DNA of 64,000 nt from Verpa conica. Lineage: Eukaryota; Ascomycota; Pezizomycetes; Pezizales; Morchellaceae. Below, one piece after another: positions 46,075-57,821 of this stretch; positions within the stretch are counted from its first letter, which is position 1, and each line of letters starts with the position of its first letter. The stretch lies in assembly GCA_033030425.1 (NCBI GenBank), contig JAUFSD010000019.1:992001-1056000 (forward strand), read 5' to 3'. Under the pieces are notes generated by a model. It searched no databases and was not told where the DNA came from. It saw nothing but the letters and a program-made list of their open reading frames with translations. The translations under genes and the position numbers were made by a program.

Positions 46075-49000
46075 CTACTCATCATGCACCGTAAAAGCTC
46101 CAACACCTGGTGCTGCTTCAAACACCTCATCGCTAGTGTTCAGCTTCTCCTTCGTACCCTCACTACTACCCCTACTTGCACCTACACTCCCTAGCACTCC
46201 CAGCGCACTATCTTCCACACCAACAATCCTCCTCACAGCGACAAAGATACCCTCGCCATCGTCATTATCCCTCAGGTCCGCCGATTCATTGCCCTCCATC
46301 CCGACACCAAGGGTTCTTGCTCTGGAGATGTGTCGATTAGGGTCTGATTGGGAGAGATATCCTGGTGGCGGTAAAAATACGTATCCAGAAGGGGCAGGTC
46401 GAGCAATGGGGGTGATTCGTCTCCCGTGGCTATCGGACAAATAATCAACGTCACTACCAACGGCTTCACGGTCTATCACTCGTCATCAATAACACTACAG
46501 GAAGCGGGGAAGGAGTCAGTAAAAACATACCATAAGGACCTACAGACGGCCCAACCCCCAGATCGTTTCTTATACCCTCCAGGTGTGACTCCATGACGTG
46601 TTTCTCCCACTGTTCAGGGGTGTTGAAATCCCATGTATAGTTTAGCGTAGAAGGTCCTCCTCTCTTAGCAGAGTATGCCGCCTTCATCTCTTTGCTAGGT
46701 GGCCTCGAGCATCCTTCCCATTTACATGGGTAGCCTCCAAACTCAGCAAGCTTGCAGTGCGCTTTGATGATGTGTCTATGGAGAGTTTCGAAATTGTGTA
46801 ATTCTGCCGAGCAGTATTTCCATTTGCACTTGAAAATTTTGAAACCTGAGGGTCTCAGCTCATCGTCTTCTTCCTCTTCGACCTCAACTCTAGCCTTCCC
46901 TTTTCTTGTAAGTTTTGAAGCGGGGCTAGCTCTGCTCTTTTTTGTAGCGGGGGTTCCTTTCTCTTTATCACTGTCATCAAGTTTGCGTTTGACACCCTTG
47001 GTGTTTGGTGGCTCAACCCTGCTTCGGTCAACCGATGACACACTCGGTGACCGGATTACAACCTGGAAATTACGGTTGGAAACATCTGGAGTAGAAACGT
47101 TCCTTAACCCGCTTCCAGGTCTAGAATTTGACCTTGGTGCTGGGGCTGCAAATCCACCCCAAGAGCCCCCACTGTTACCATTTCCCCTACCACCGTTCGT
47201 AGTAGATTGCCTTCTTGGAGTCATATTAGGATTGTTTGAATCATTTGAATTTGATGCAGTCGTAACCCCTTGACCTGAGTTCTCGAAGTCAATCACCGAC
47301 GCCCCTAAGATACTTCCCCTTCCCCTCTTCCTAGTTCTTCCTCTCCCCACTGGAGACGGTGACGACGCCATAATACCTGCCACCTCTTTCACTGTAGCTG
47401 GGTTCCTGGAAATGACAGGTGTCCTTGCAATTGCAAGGTCTGGCCTCGCTACCCCACTACCTTCACCTTCATCATCTGCCATACCGCCAAACCCACCATC
47501 ACTGTCATCTGCACCATCACTGGCATAATCAGCTGGGTCAGGATCAATGATATCCCATCTTACAGTCTCAAGGTCTGCATCATAACTAATCAATCTTGCC
47601 TGGCCGTTTCGGAGACCATCAAGATGTGCATTAAGTGGGCGAATGTTCGCACTCCTCCCCGCAGCAATCATGATATCACGTGCGATAGTGGCGGGATCGT
47701 ACCGGAGCTTTAGTAATGCATCTTTCTTGTGGATGGGTTGATAAAGAGGTACTTCAGGAGCGGGGCTGGGGATGACAATATTCTGTTTAGCAGGAGCACT
47801 TTGTGGGATCGGGATCGGGATCGGATTTAAGATCGGCTGCACTGCAGCCGGTGGAGCCTTGCCATTACGAATTTGCGGTGCAGTAGCAGGAGGCTGAGTC
47901 ACACGTTTTGTCTGTGGTTCAGGGGTAGCAGAAGATGTAAGGTCGATCGTAACACCCTTGCTAAATTGAGGAGCTGCTGGAGGAGTAATAGCTCTAGCAT
48001 TATTATGACTAGATTCCCTTGAGTTTAATCTCAACTTGATAACCAAGGTCTTTGGGGAATCTTCCTCCACACCCTGCGACAACTCTTTGGCTCTAGATGT
48101 CTCCTCTTCCAGCATCTCTACATCAGCCGGGGCCTGCTCAGGTGATGAGTCTAGATCGATAATCATCCTCGGTGGTGTTGGTGGTCGGTAAACCTGTGGT
48201 GGGGCAATAAACTGTTTTGCCTCTCTCGTATGGGTCGTGGAGACATGGGTCACCTTAACGCTCTGTGAGGTTGGAAGATGGTCGGGTTTTGGGCTTGGCG
48301 AGACATCCTCTGGAGATGGTGGTGATTGGTGCATATCTTTATCATAAAGCGGTATAGTTTGTGCTGATTGGTTTGTAGACGCTGTAGATGTCATCGGTGC
48401 TGCGGGTATGACGCTCATTGGCGTTGGAAGAGGGTTTATAGTGGTATCTAGTGATACCGCTGGAGTTTTCGGAGCAGCGGAGGTATCTAGTTCTGAGGCT
48501 GCCTGAAGCTTACTCGTGGTCACAACAGACTTTCTCGGCCTCCCTCGGCCTTTTTTTATAGGCTTAATCGTTGGTTGTTCTAGGTTAGGTGGGCTTAGTG
48601 TACGCTTAGCGGGTACTTGTGTTGGTACAGCCTCAGGCTCTGGAGGAGCGGTATTTCGAGCCTCATTCAACTCTCTGATAATCTGCTCCTGGTCATCTTC
48701 GATCTCACCTAGCACCCTCGATTCTCCATCATCCACACTCATGTCGACGTCTATCACTTCCGCTACTGTTGCCGCCGCCACTACTTCTTCCTCATCATCA
48801 CCCTCTACCTCCGCTAACAAGAATCGCGAAAAATTCCCTCGGTGGAACTGATAACCCATAGCCTCCAATTTATCACATAGGATTGGGAAGTTATTTATCC
48901 TGTCCAGGAGCTCCAGGGTCACTTCTTCGGGGAGACAGTGGCCGGAAGTCTTAATTAGGTACTTACTAATTGCTTTTGCGGTTTTTAAGGTTATTGCATG

Positions 49001-51580
49001 ACGCTGTGACATTTGTGATATTTGTGATGGCGGGGGTGGAGGTGGAGGTGGAGGTGGAGGTGGAGGCGCGGAAGGTGGTACCTTTGTAATTTGGGGTGGA
49101 GGGGTCTTAATGGTTGATACTAGGGCTGGAGTGGATACGGCTTGGGCCGATGGGGCCGATTGGGGTGGGAGCTGATGTTGAGCTTGTGTAGATTTTTGTA
49201 TCTGGTGCGGCTGGGCTCCAGAGGTACCAGTCGCTTCACTCACAATCTGCGGCACTGTCCCGGACCCTCCAGGCACGCCCATAATTGCCCTCCTCTCCCC
49301 GCCACCACCATTAGCACTTTCGGCACTCCCACCTCTCGCCATTATCGTTCCACCGCTGCTGGCACCCCCAGCACTCCCATTCGTTATCGCACCACCAGCA
49401 GCTCCCCCACCATTCTTCCTGACATTATCCCAAACTTGCTGAAATGTAACTGGATCTGCAGACTGATAGTAACGCATTCTCTCTACCATTATTTTCATTT
49501 GCTGTTCCATTAGGTCCTTATTTAGGGGCGGTACCGAGCGGGGCTCCGATGGTGCCCTGGGCTGGGGCTGGGGTTGAGGAGAATCATGTTTTGGTTGTGG
49601 TTGTGGAGGTGGTGGATTTTGAGGGGCAGATTGAGGATGAGTAGGAGTGGGCTGTGGCGAGGGTTGATACGAGGCCTGCGTCTGGGGTTCGGGTTCACGT
49701 TGCTGCTGTTGCTGTAGAGTTTGGGGAAGGTATTGAGATTCGGGTGCATGTTGCTGCTGCTCATGTTGATATTGAGGAACCTGAACTTGTGATTGAAACC
49801 ACTCCTGCTTCCTCGACGGAATTTCCGCTTGTCTTTGAGTTCCCACCAGCTTCGCTGCCTGCTGCGCAATCTCCCGCTGTTGATCCACCATTGTCAAGTT
49901 CTGTTGCTGCTGTTGCTGCGTACTAAGCACTCTCTGCATACTCTGTGCCTGCGGCGTATTTTGTGGTGGCTGCTTATTGGCTACTCCAAACGCCTCTATA
50001 ACTCTTGGCGCTGGTGGAGTTGCTGTTGCAGGTGCATTCCAGGTCTTCACACTTTGCGACCCTCCGACCATATCCATATCTATAACTCTTGGGGCTGGAG
50101 CCTCCTCTGCCAGGGCATCCCAGCTCTTATCACTCGCACTTCCCATAGTCCCAGAATTGCGAAGTGCTTGTTTATATATCGTAGGCATAGACGGCTCCTG
50201 CATACTTACAGCAGGAGGTGCTATTGTAGGTGTGTTCCAGGCTTTTGCTCTCAGCCCACCATCGCCTTGTTGAACTGATTTTTTAGGACGAGGTGTTGAC
50301 TTTGGCTTAGGTTTTGTAGGCTTTGTTACTGATATGGGCTGTTGAAGTGGTGGCATAGATTGTGGGGCTGGTGTGAGGGTTTGAGCGGAAGGTTGAGGAG
50401 ATGCTACTTGGGGTTGGCGTTGGGCTTGAAGCTGAGAAGGGGTAACATGGGTCTGTAGCTGAGACTGAAGTTGTGATGGTGTATTTTGGTATGATACAGC
50501 AGATGAGTAGCTCGCTTCACTAATAGAAGATGGAGTTGGAGTCCGGTGAGTGATAGATGGTGAGAAGGTCTCATACTGGGTATGCTGGACTAGTGTGGAA
50601 GGAGCAGTGTATTGCTGCTGTGATTGACGTGGCTGCTTTACTGGTTGCTGTATGGGAGTGGCTGTCTGTGATGATGGTTGGTATTGTATAGTTTGCTGTT
50701 GCCGTCGCTGTTGCGACTCTGTAGTTTGATATATTCCATCGTAACTCTGAGCCGGGGTAGCCTCATGTGATGAGGGAGCAGGATCGGTAGTCTGATACAT
50801 AGGCGTATAGATCGATGTTGATGTAACCTGCGCACTCTGACGGGCGGTATCGGTGGTTTGGTATAGGGAGGTATAATTCTGTGCGCTGGTAGTTGAAGAA
50901 GGGGTGTAGTCAAAATATTCTGCTACTTGCTGCTGCTGCTGCTGTGGTGCACCACCGGTGGTACGATATTGTTGAGACATCTCTACCGCCGTTGTGGCGG
51001 GCTGTGACTGCTGAAAATTCTGGACGTGGCTAGCAACGGTATATTGATTATATCCACCGAAAGGGGTATTGCCAGAACCTTGACGAGAACTTGCTGTCAC
51101 TGTCCGAGAACCTCCTTGACTACTAGCAGTCGTTGCTGTGGTAGGAATTTGTGATTGATAACCCTGGACGTGGTTCGCAATAGTAGCGCCGATATATTGA
51201 TCGTAGCCCCCACTAAAACCAGAGCTAGAGCTAGAACGTCCTGGTACTGGACTTGTGGTTGCTGTCCTTGATATTCCAGCTTGACCCCCACTTGAGACCC
51301 CCATATCACTACCCCGGGAACCAGCAGTCCGTACCCCAGTATTCCCTGTTTGTAGCCCTGGAACCTGCTGTGTGCTAGAAGCATATTGGTGCTGTGACGT
51401 CCCATAGTCTGGCCATCGCTGCTGCGTCGCATACTCTGCCCTTCCACCCCCATAGCTGTTCACCACACCCTGCTGCTGCTGTTGTTGCTGCTGCTGCTGG
51501 GAGAAGTTCTGTACATTATGACTCTGAAGTGTGGGGTGTTGTGGTCGCTGGTAGGGGTATCCGGTATTATTGGAAGACAT
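46075..51580 (-). CDS. very large Q-rich C2H2 zinc finger protein, probable transcriptional regulator
   Basis: Exons 51580-46531 and 46478-46075 encode 1,817 aa. Start: ATG at 51580 (MSSNNTGYPYQRP); the frame extends further only through non-ATG codons. Residues 1-700 are Gln/Ser/Thr/Pro-rich with several polyQ runs, followed by a polyproline run near residue 840. A compact folded-looking block follows (TSGHCLPEEVTLELLDRI..LEAMGYQFHRGNFSRFLLAEV, around 870-920), then a long disordered region with RGRPRKS, an AT-hook-like motif. Near residues 1585-1670 lie two fingers: CKWKYC..HRHIIKAHC, and CKWEGC with a long insertion before HVMESHL. The 52-nt intron (46479-46530) starts GTATGT and ends GAG; it opens a further ~134-residue tail with PSGYVFLPPPGYLSQSDP and GEGIFVAVRRIVGVEDSALG. 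Domain content suggests a DNA-binding coactivator; targets unknown. Confidence 0.82.
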
Positions 51581-52314
51581 GGAGGCGTCTGAACTGAGTC
51601 TATACGGGCGGATCAATGAAAGAAAAGTCACCTGGAAACGCGTTAGTATACGCGTGCGACAGGTTGATCCATAATCTTGTACATGATATGATTAGAGGGG
51701 AGGGACAAACCCGTCTGGGGTACTAGTCGCGTTAAAGGCGATGATGCGTGGGGCAACAATGTCTCAAGGCCCAGGACCCGCGTATTGAGTGATGGTAGAG
51801 AGCTGGATACAAACTCGATGAACACGTACAGGAAAGACAGAGGGAGATGCCAAAATTAAGATATTATGATTAGATCCTAAGCCCCTTCTTCTTATCTCTC
51901 CAAGCAGCAATGCAGGGTCTGGGAAGAGCCTCAGGTACGGATAGCTGCGAACTGCACGAAGGTCGTGGTTGATTGAGTGATGGCTTGATGATCAAATGGA
52001 TGACCCTAGCCCTTAGTCTTGCATTCCCACCCGCCGTTAATCTGATCTGTCGTCAGAGCCGCCCGAGCCTGAGATTGGCACGTTTAATCTGGTTTCTTGT
52101 TACCCGCCCTTTTAAGATAAGATTTGATCTTGCAGATAAGGGCACAAACCCTCACAGGACTGCCCTCTCCATTCCGCACACACCAACAATCGTTGCATAG
52201 CAGAACTCCATGACCGCCCCCTAAGCGGCAAACCAGCAATCGACAGAATTTTACGGCAATCAACCCACCTAGCAACTCGGCCACCTAACGACAACCGACA
52301 ACCCTCTCGAAAAA
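51581..52314. other. divergent promoter region between the C2H2 gene and RPL26
   Basis: About 0.73 kb between opposite start codons with no credible exon. The frames at 51643-51825 and 51973-52200 lack domains. A pyrimidine-rich stretch near 51880-51900 and an A-rich leader just before 52315 would suit a ribosomal-protein promoter, but no specific site was recognised. Confidence 0.45.
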
Positions 52315-52928
52315 ATGGCCAAACTCAACGCCGGTTCGTATTCCCCCAATCGCTCACCGCTGGTTTTTTGTGTGTAGATGGATTAGGGAGCAGAGGGAGA
52401 GGAAAAGAAATTGGAAGGGTAGTGGGAAACAAGTTAATGAACCTCTGACTGACAATTTGATTTCTCGGTGATGACAGCTCTTGCGTCTTCGCGTAGAAAG
52501 TCGAGGAAGGCGCACTTCAGCGCCCCCTCTTCCGTCCGTCGTATTATCATGTCCGCTCCTCTCTCCAAGGAGCTCCGTGCTCAGTACAACGTACACGACC
52601 CCCGAAAACAAAAATAAAGAATTCAACTTTCTAACCCCCCCCACTCTAGGTTCGCTCAATCCCCATCCGTAAGGATGATGAGGTTATTGTCACCCGTGGT
52701 TCTCTCAAGGGTAGTACTGGAAAGGTTATCTCAGTCTACCGTCTGAAATACGTCATCCACATCGAGCGTGTCTCCCGGGAGAAAGTAAACGGCCAGTCCG
52801 TCCCCGTCGGCATCCACCCGTCTAAGGTACAGATCACCAAGCTCAAGATCGACAAGGACCGAGACGGTATCCTCGAGAGGAAAGGAGGCAAGGCGAAGGA
52901 GGGTGATAAGGGCAAGAACAAGGAATAA
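52315..52928 (+). CDS. RPL26: 60S ribosomal protein L26 (uL24)
   Basis: Exons 52315-52333 (19 nt), 52478-52590 and 52650-52928 encode 136 aa; introns of 144 and 59 nt. The restored text [45 protein letters not shown] and [20 protein letters not shown] matches eukaryotic L26 closely in sequence and length. A KOW motif occupies about residues 51-78. The protein belongs to the large cytosolic subunit near the polypeptide exit tunnel. A long first intron right after a tiny first exon is common for fungal ribosomal-protein genes and may hold regulatory sequence. Confidence 0.97.
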
Positions 52929-54599
52929 AATTTTTTCACTACACACGCATATTAAAAAAATTTAAAGGGGTTCAACTGGTTCTGGTCTACGTCGTCATCT
53001 TGCATGGGGATGAAGTACAAAAAAAGTAAATTAGTTTGGGCTGAATGGTACTCTTTTTTTCTCTGTTCAGGTTTTTTTTTTACCTCCAAACTCCTCTCGA
53101 GGTATCCAGGTCCAAGGAAGGGGGGATGAAGTGGGTTTGGGGTGCATAGATCTGGGAGCGAAGGAATGGATGGGAGACGGTATAATTTCTTGTCATTTGG
53201 TTGTGTATCAACAATGGTTCTGGAGCGACGAATGCATCACGAAAGCTCGTTATGACTTTCACCCCACCTCTTTGACCGTTTCTGCATTGATTTCGAGTTT
53301 CAGATTGATACTACTAGCCTATGGAAATTCAAATCGTGAGCGTTGGTAATTCTAAGACCCCTGGAATCTTCAATTCGAGCGCCTACCCGCCAACCGGCTT
53401 CCCCCAGTTCCCATTCCCCAACACCCCTTCCCTAATCCCATCCCCGCCTATTATCTCCTCATCAGCCACGACCCCTGGGTTATCCATACACGGTTGGCGA
53501 GGTAAACGAATGGCGCAGAGAAAACCCCCCTTCCGATTTGAATCCGGTTATTGGGACTTGCACGCAGACCGCACCCGAAGAGACCTATGTCAGTTTGTGC
53601 TGGTGCGCGGTTTGAGTGCGAGGTACATTGATTTTTGCCTTTGCGATATTAGAGAGGCGAGAAGAAATAGGGGTTTATGCTTTGTGCGTATGGGTATGGG
53701 GGCCTATATGACTCGGACCGCAATGCTATTGAGAGTTTGAAATTTGATATTGAAATTAAAGAAAGAAAAAAAGAATAAAGTGAACCCAATAAGCACCCCA
53801 CAGAGAGAGACTTCATAAAAAGAGACTTCAGCTCCATATTACCACCTAAATGATGGGTTTTCGGGAGCGCATGTCAACCTAAATCATATGATATGATATT
53901 GCTTATGCTCATAATGAACGCCCAATGATTTAGAAATCATACACTATTGATAAAGTGCATCAAATTATTTCTGGGTCATGGTGTGTTCACAAATTAAGTA
54001 CTAAGTGGACCTACATTCTACGAGGCTCTAAATTTTAGTAGCTTGGCGTTACTCTCTTCTGGACTGCGGGACCGAGGGTTCTTCTGGGCTAATTAGAGAA
54101 GAGATTTATTTTATTTGTGTAGGTACATGTACTTATGATAAATCTACTATACATCGCAGCTAAAAAACTGGCAAAAATATAAGCAGAACATAAAAACACA
54201 AAATTCATTCCCTATATACTTTTTTAAACAATCTAAACCCGAATAAGTCGAATATAACAAATTAAATAGTTCACAAAAGATATTATAAGATCAAAACCAG
54301 CCCTTGTAGCAAATTATAAAAAGATCAAATAAAATAAAATACCAACTTAGATAGCTCTCAATAACGGAAACAGCACCCTTCTAGGACAACAAGATAGCTG
54401 CTCCTTAATAACCCCTCTATTTACCACTAGGTATATTGTCGTACAACTTATATCGTCATATACCTATCCTAGTCGTAAATCTGGATCTAATACTCCTCTT
54501 GAGCTACCACTAACTTAACTCCGTATGACTAAGATTGGATGCACTACTGGAAAATCAGCACTATTTTCGAGAAGTAAAACGAGAATCACTTCATAAACC
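52929..54599. other. intergenic, 1.7 kb
   Basis: The first part is the RPL26 3' UTR. A 139-codon plus frame at 53321-53740 has some protein-like stretches (FRFESGYWDLHADRTRRDLC) but no partner exon or known domain; I leave it uncalled. 54050-54560 is AT-rich and empty. Confidence 0.4.
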
Positions 54600-56463
54600 T
54601 TAGAACTCATCAGTTTTAGCGCTGTAATTTTCTTCTGGGGGGGAATCAATATTCTTTCCAGAGATCATGCTGGCTGTAAAATTGTGGCCCTTGTCTACTG
54701 CTAGATCTCGTGCTGTCCGCCCGTCTTTGTCCTGTACCGAAGAATCGACATCTTTTTCCAGTAGTATTCTGACTATAGGTTCACAACCCCAAGTCACTGC
54801 TGCCAGATGTAGTGCTGTCCACCCGTCTTTGTCCTGTACCGAAGAATCGACACCTTTTTCTAGTAGTATTCTGACTATAGGTTCACAATTCCAAGTCACT
54901 GCTGCCAGATGTAGTGCTGTCCGCCCGTCTTTGTCTTTTACCGAAGAATCGGCACCTTTTTCTAGTAGTATTCTGACTATAGATTTATGACCCCTACTCG
55001 CTGCCAGATGTAGTGCTGTCTGCCTGTCTTTGTCTTGTACCGAAGAATCGACACCTTCTTCGAGTAGTAACCGGACATCTTCTACATTGCCGCTCTCCGC
55101 TGCGTGCATTAATGCCGTACGATAGCTACCCTTTTTCGCGTGCTGCGAGTGGTGGGTTTCGTAATGTACCAACATGTCGTAGGATGTACGGGGTGAAAAA
55201 CCGCAGCAAGAAGCCAAAAATACGCCTTTGCTCTTTGAGAGGTGCGATGGGGAGCTGAAACTGAAAAGTGACATCCCAGACATTACAATGCTGCATGTAG
55301 AAAGACTGGTAAGAAACCCGGCTTCAACTTGTAGTTATTTAGGGATAAAGTGGTCACTTACTCATCTCGTATCCAACTCCCAATAACACTTTTGGCACTC
55401 GTACTCATCCAACAAGCGCCTGTTAAGCTGTGTCCTGCACCACTGTCACCACTGTTGAGTACTTTTAAAGGTATGTCAATCTTGGGCATCTCTTTTGCTG
55501 TACATCGGGGTTACTCGAGCTATCTTTTTGTTTAATCAAGGATTGGCGTTGAACTTTTAAATTTTGGGGGTTTGGGCTTTCCATAAACAATGGACTCAGG
55601 AATTGGTCCCGGTTTTCTAAACTTGCTCTTTGGACTCCTTCGACCAGGAAGCATAAAGCTTCGTCAGGTGAATCCTCGGCATTGCTACTTCCGCTAGTAA
55701 TATCCGAACGAGGTTCATAAACATCTGTCATTACACCGTCGCTCTCCGGAAGCCTTGCCTCACTGAGCTCTAGATCCCACAGACTGCCACTCTCAGGACT
55801 CGGTGTAGAGTACTCCACATTCAGCGGAGTCGCTAGGGAAATATTGCTATTAGAATACTGATCAGTTCGCGAGCGAGATGGAAAAATCATAAACTCACCT
55901 ACTGTAGTATTGAGTCCTTCGTCTAGATCACCTAACTTCGGATCAAACTGCTTTTCTTGAACTAGACCTTTGTGTCTTTTGCGCAAGAGTGCAATTCTAT
56001 CCTCACTCATTACTCGCCCTTTATGCTTGAACTTCGTAGACTTTCCCTCCTTACGTTTCCGCTTATCTTCGATTCGTAAAATCCCTAGCGCCGTTTCTGT
56101 ATCGAGGTTTTTTTCAAGGCCCCAGGCTTTGATCCTTATTTTGTACTGTGCCTCACTGTATATTATTACTCATGGTTAGAGAAATTCCCCCTAATATACG
56201 TATAAAGGATGAACTATCTGACTAGAAACAGGGGTTACGACTCATAGAACTCTTACATACGTTGCGTGAAAGTTGTGTTCCTCCGCCATGATTTTCTTCA
56301 CCTTCGCGAGTGTAAGATTATCCCCATCGAGATACAGTTTCGTGAAGGTATCACGCTGCTTCTCCCATTCATCTGATGTGTATACACGGGGCTTATTCGT
56401 TGAGGCCGAACGAGTGGTAGACGGAAGATTAATAGTTGAGGGGGCTTGCGGGATTTGGTTCAT
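54600..56463 (-). CDS. Clr5-domain protein with ankyrin repeats (paralogue 2), apparent frameshift
   Basis: Exons: 56463-56261, 56155-55899, 55832-55362 and 55290-54600, about 540 aa. The Clr5 domain is DEWEKQRDTFTKLYLDGDNLTLAKVKKIMAEEHNF then EAQYKIRIKAWGLEKNL. Exon 3 starts at the family block ATPLNVEYSTPSP and should end in SAKSVIGSWIRDE, but its two halves are in different frames: the first runs into TAA at 55465, the second opens just upstream. Exon 3 is one base short, or two too long, for phase to agree. The last exon has the conserved SPSHLSKSK..ASCCGFSPRTSYDMLVHYETHHS finger-like block, then about five ankyrin repeats, two of them nearly identical. Either a single-base indel has broken the gene, or a very small unrecognised intron restores it. 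Ankyrin repeats imply protein binding. Confidence 0.7.
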
Positions 56464-57821
56464 TGTGTGGGCTTTAGTAAGTTAGAGGGTATAAGCGGAT
56501 ATGAAGGTTTGTCGACTATAGGTGTTTCTCTTGGTTCTCTTGGGATTTTTGATGAAATCCTGAAGGAGGAACCACTCAATTTATAACCTTAGTACTGGAC
56601 GCTCAACAAGGCTGGGTTGATGTCAGTGTCTAGTAGGGATATAGAATTACTGGCTGGACGGAAGTTTTGTGCATACCTACTCACGCTAGGCTATTTCAGG
56701 GATAGTTTGTACAGGGGTAGCTACGGACGAAAGTTTTCTGCATGACGACCAATTATTTAGAGATGATGCACAAACCCTTTGTCCTCTGCCGCGTGCACGT
56801 CCCTCCAGCCTTGATACCTCATGCAAAGACCAACGTGTTTCCTAGAAATCGCTCCATGCCTTATGAAATACTGTATTAACTTACGAAATTCGACGCGCTG
56901 CAGCAGGGATTACAGCTGTCTTGACCAACCAGAGGCAGCCTTTTTGGTGTTCTGAACGTCAGTTCTGCAAGTTTTGGCGTAAAATACCCTTGCTGTGGCG
57001 GGTCGGATCTCGTAAGTTAATACGGTAAGGTAGAATTATTGAGCAAACAAATATATAAACGGCGTAAATATCAACTAATAATAAGAAGTCTGGGCACGAA
57101 AAAGTGTTTGAGACACGATGTACGATTACCACATTGTGGTATCCTAAGTTAGTATGCACAAACCAGGAGTTGAAATAAACATCAGACCCTCCAGCGCGCA
57201 AAAAGGGAAAAGAAAAAGAAAAGACCACCTGCGTTTCTTACGTATAACCCCGCGCCGACTCTTATCTTTTGGTTAATACGTACTACAACATGTAATACCT
57301 ATCATGAGGTTTTCCCTTAATCCAATCATCCCGTTATTTATTTCCCCAAACCAACCCCTGTATTCTTCCCTCCACTGATAGTGCTACTATACCACTCACG
57401 CAACTGGTGAGTCGAACAAATGGAGAGGAAGCTCCCGTAGTAAATACTTACTACAAACTTGAACGAGAATGTAGGCTGTTTTTAAGAATTGGGTTTTAGT
57501 ATAGTCTGGTCTATGGTAATTTATATATTCTAATCTGAGTCTTTAAAGAAACAAGTTTGAGAGTGGAAATATATAATTAGTATTTGAACAGCGGGTATAT
57601 GTCCGGTCTCTATGGTCGATACACAAATTCTTGGTTTTAGTTTGTAGTCGAGTGTTAGTATAGATGGGGTCATAAAAACCTCAGTTGGGCTAGAAGTTTG
57701 TACCCTAAATCATTCATTTGATCACTTCGTATCTCTCCCATGCAATAATACCCGTCAATGAAGTTCTGCGTTTATATTTTTTTATATATATTATCGCTGT
57801 ATAAGCCAACGACTTTTTTTA
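56464..57821. other. intergenic, 1.4 kb
   Basis: This includes the promoter of paralogue 2, with TTATAAAT on the minus strand near 56578-56585, and the 3' UTR of paralogue 3. The frame at 56959-57228 is chance. No repeat with clear boundaries was found. Confidence 0.45.

Noticed and set aside
53321..53740. 139-codon plus frame downstream of RPL26
   Set aside because: Some stretches look protein-like, but no domain, signal peptide or splice partner supports it. Left uncalled.
55465..55560. 17-nt GTAACC..CAG 'intron' to repair the Clr5 paralogue 2 frame
   Set aside because: It fits phase but is far below the minimum length for spliceosomal introns in this window (41 nt).
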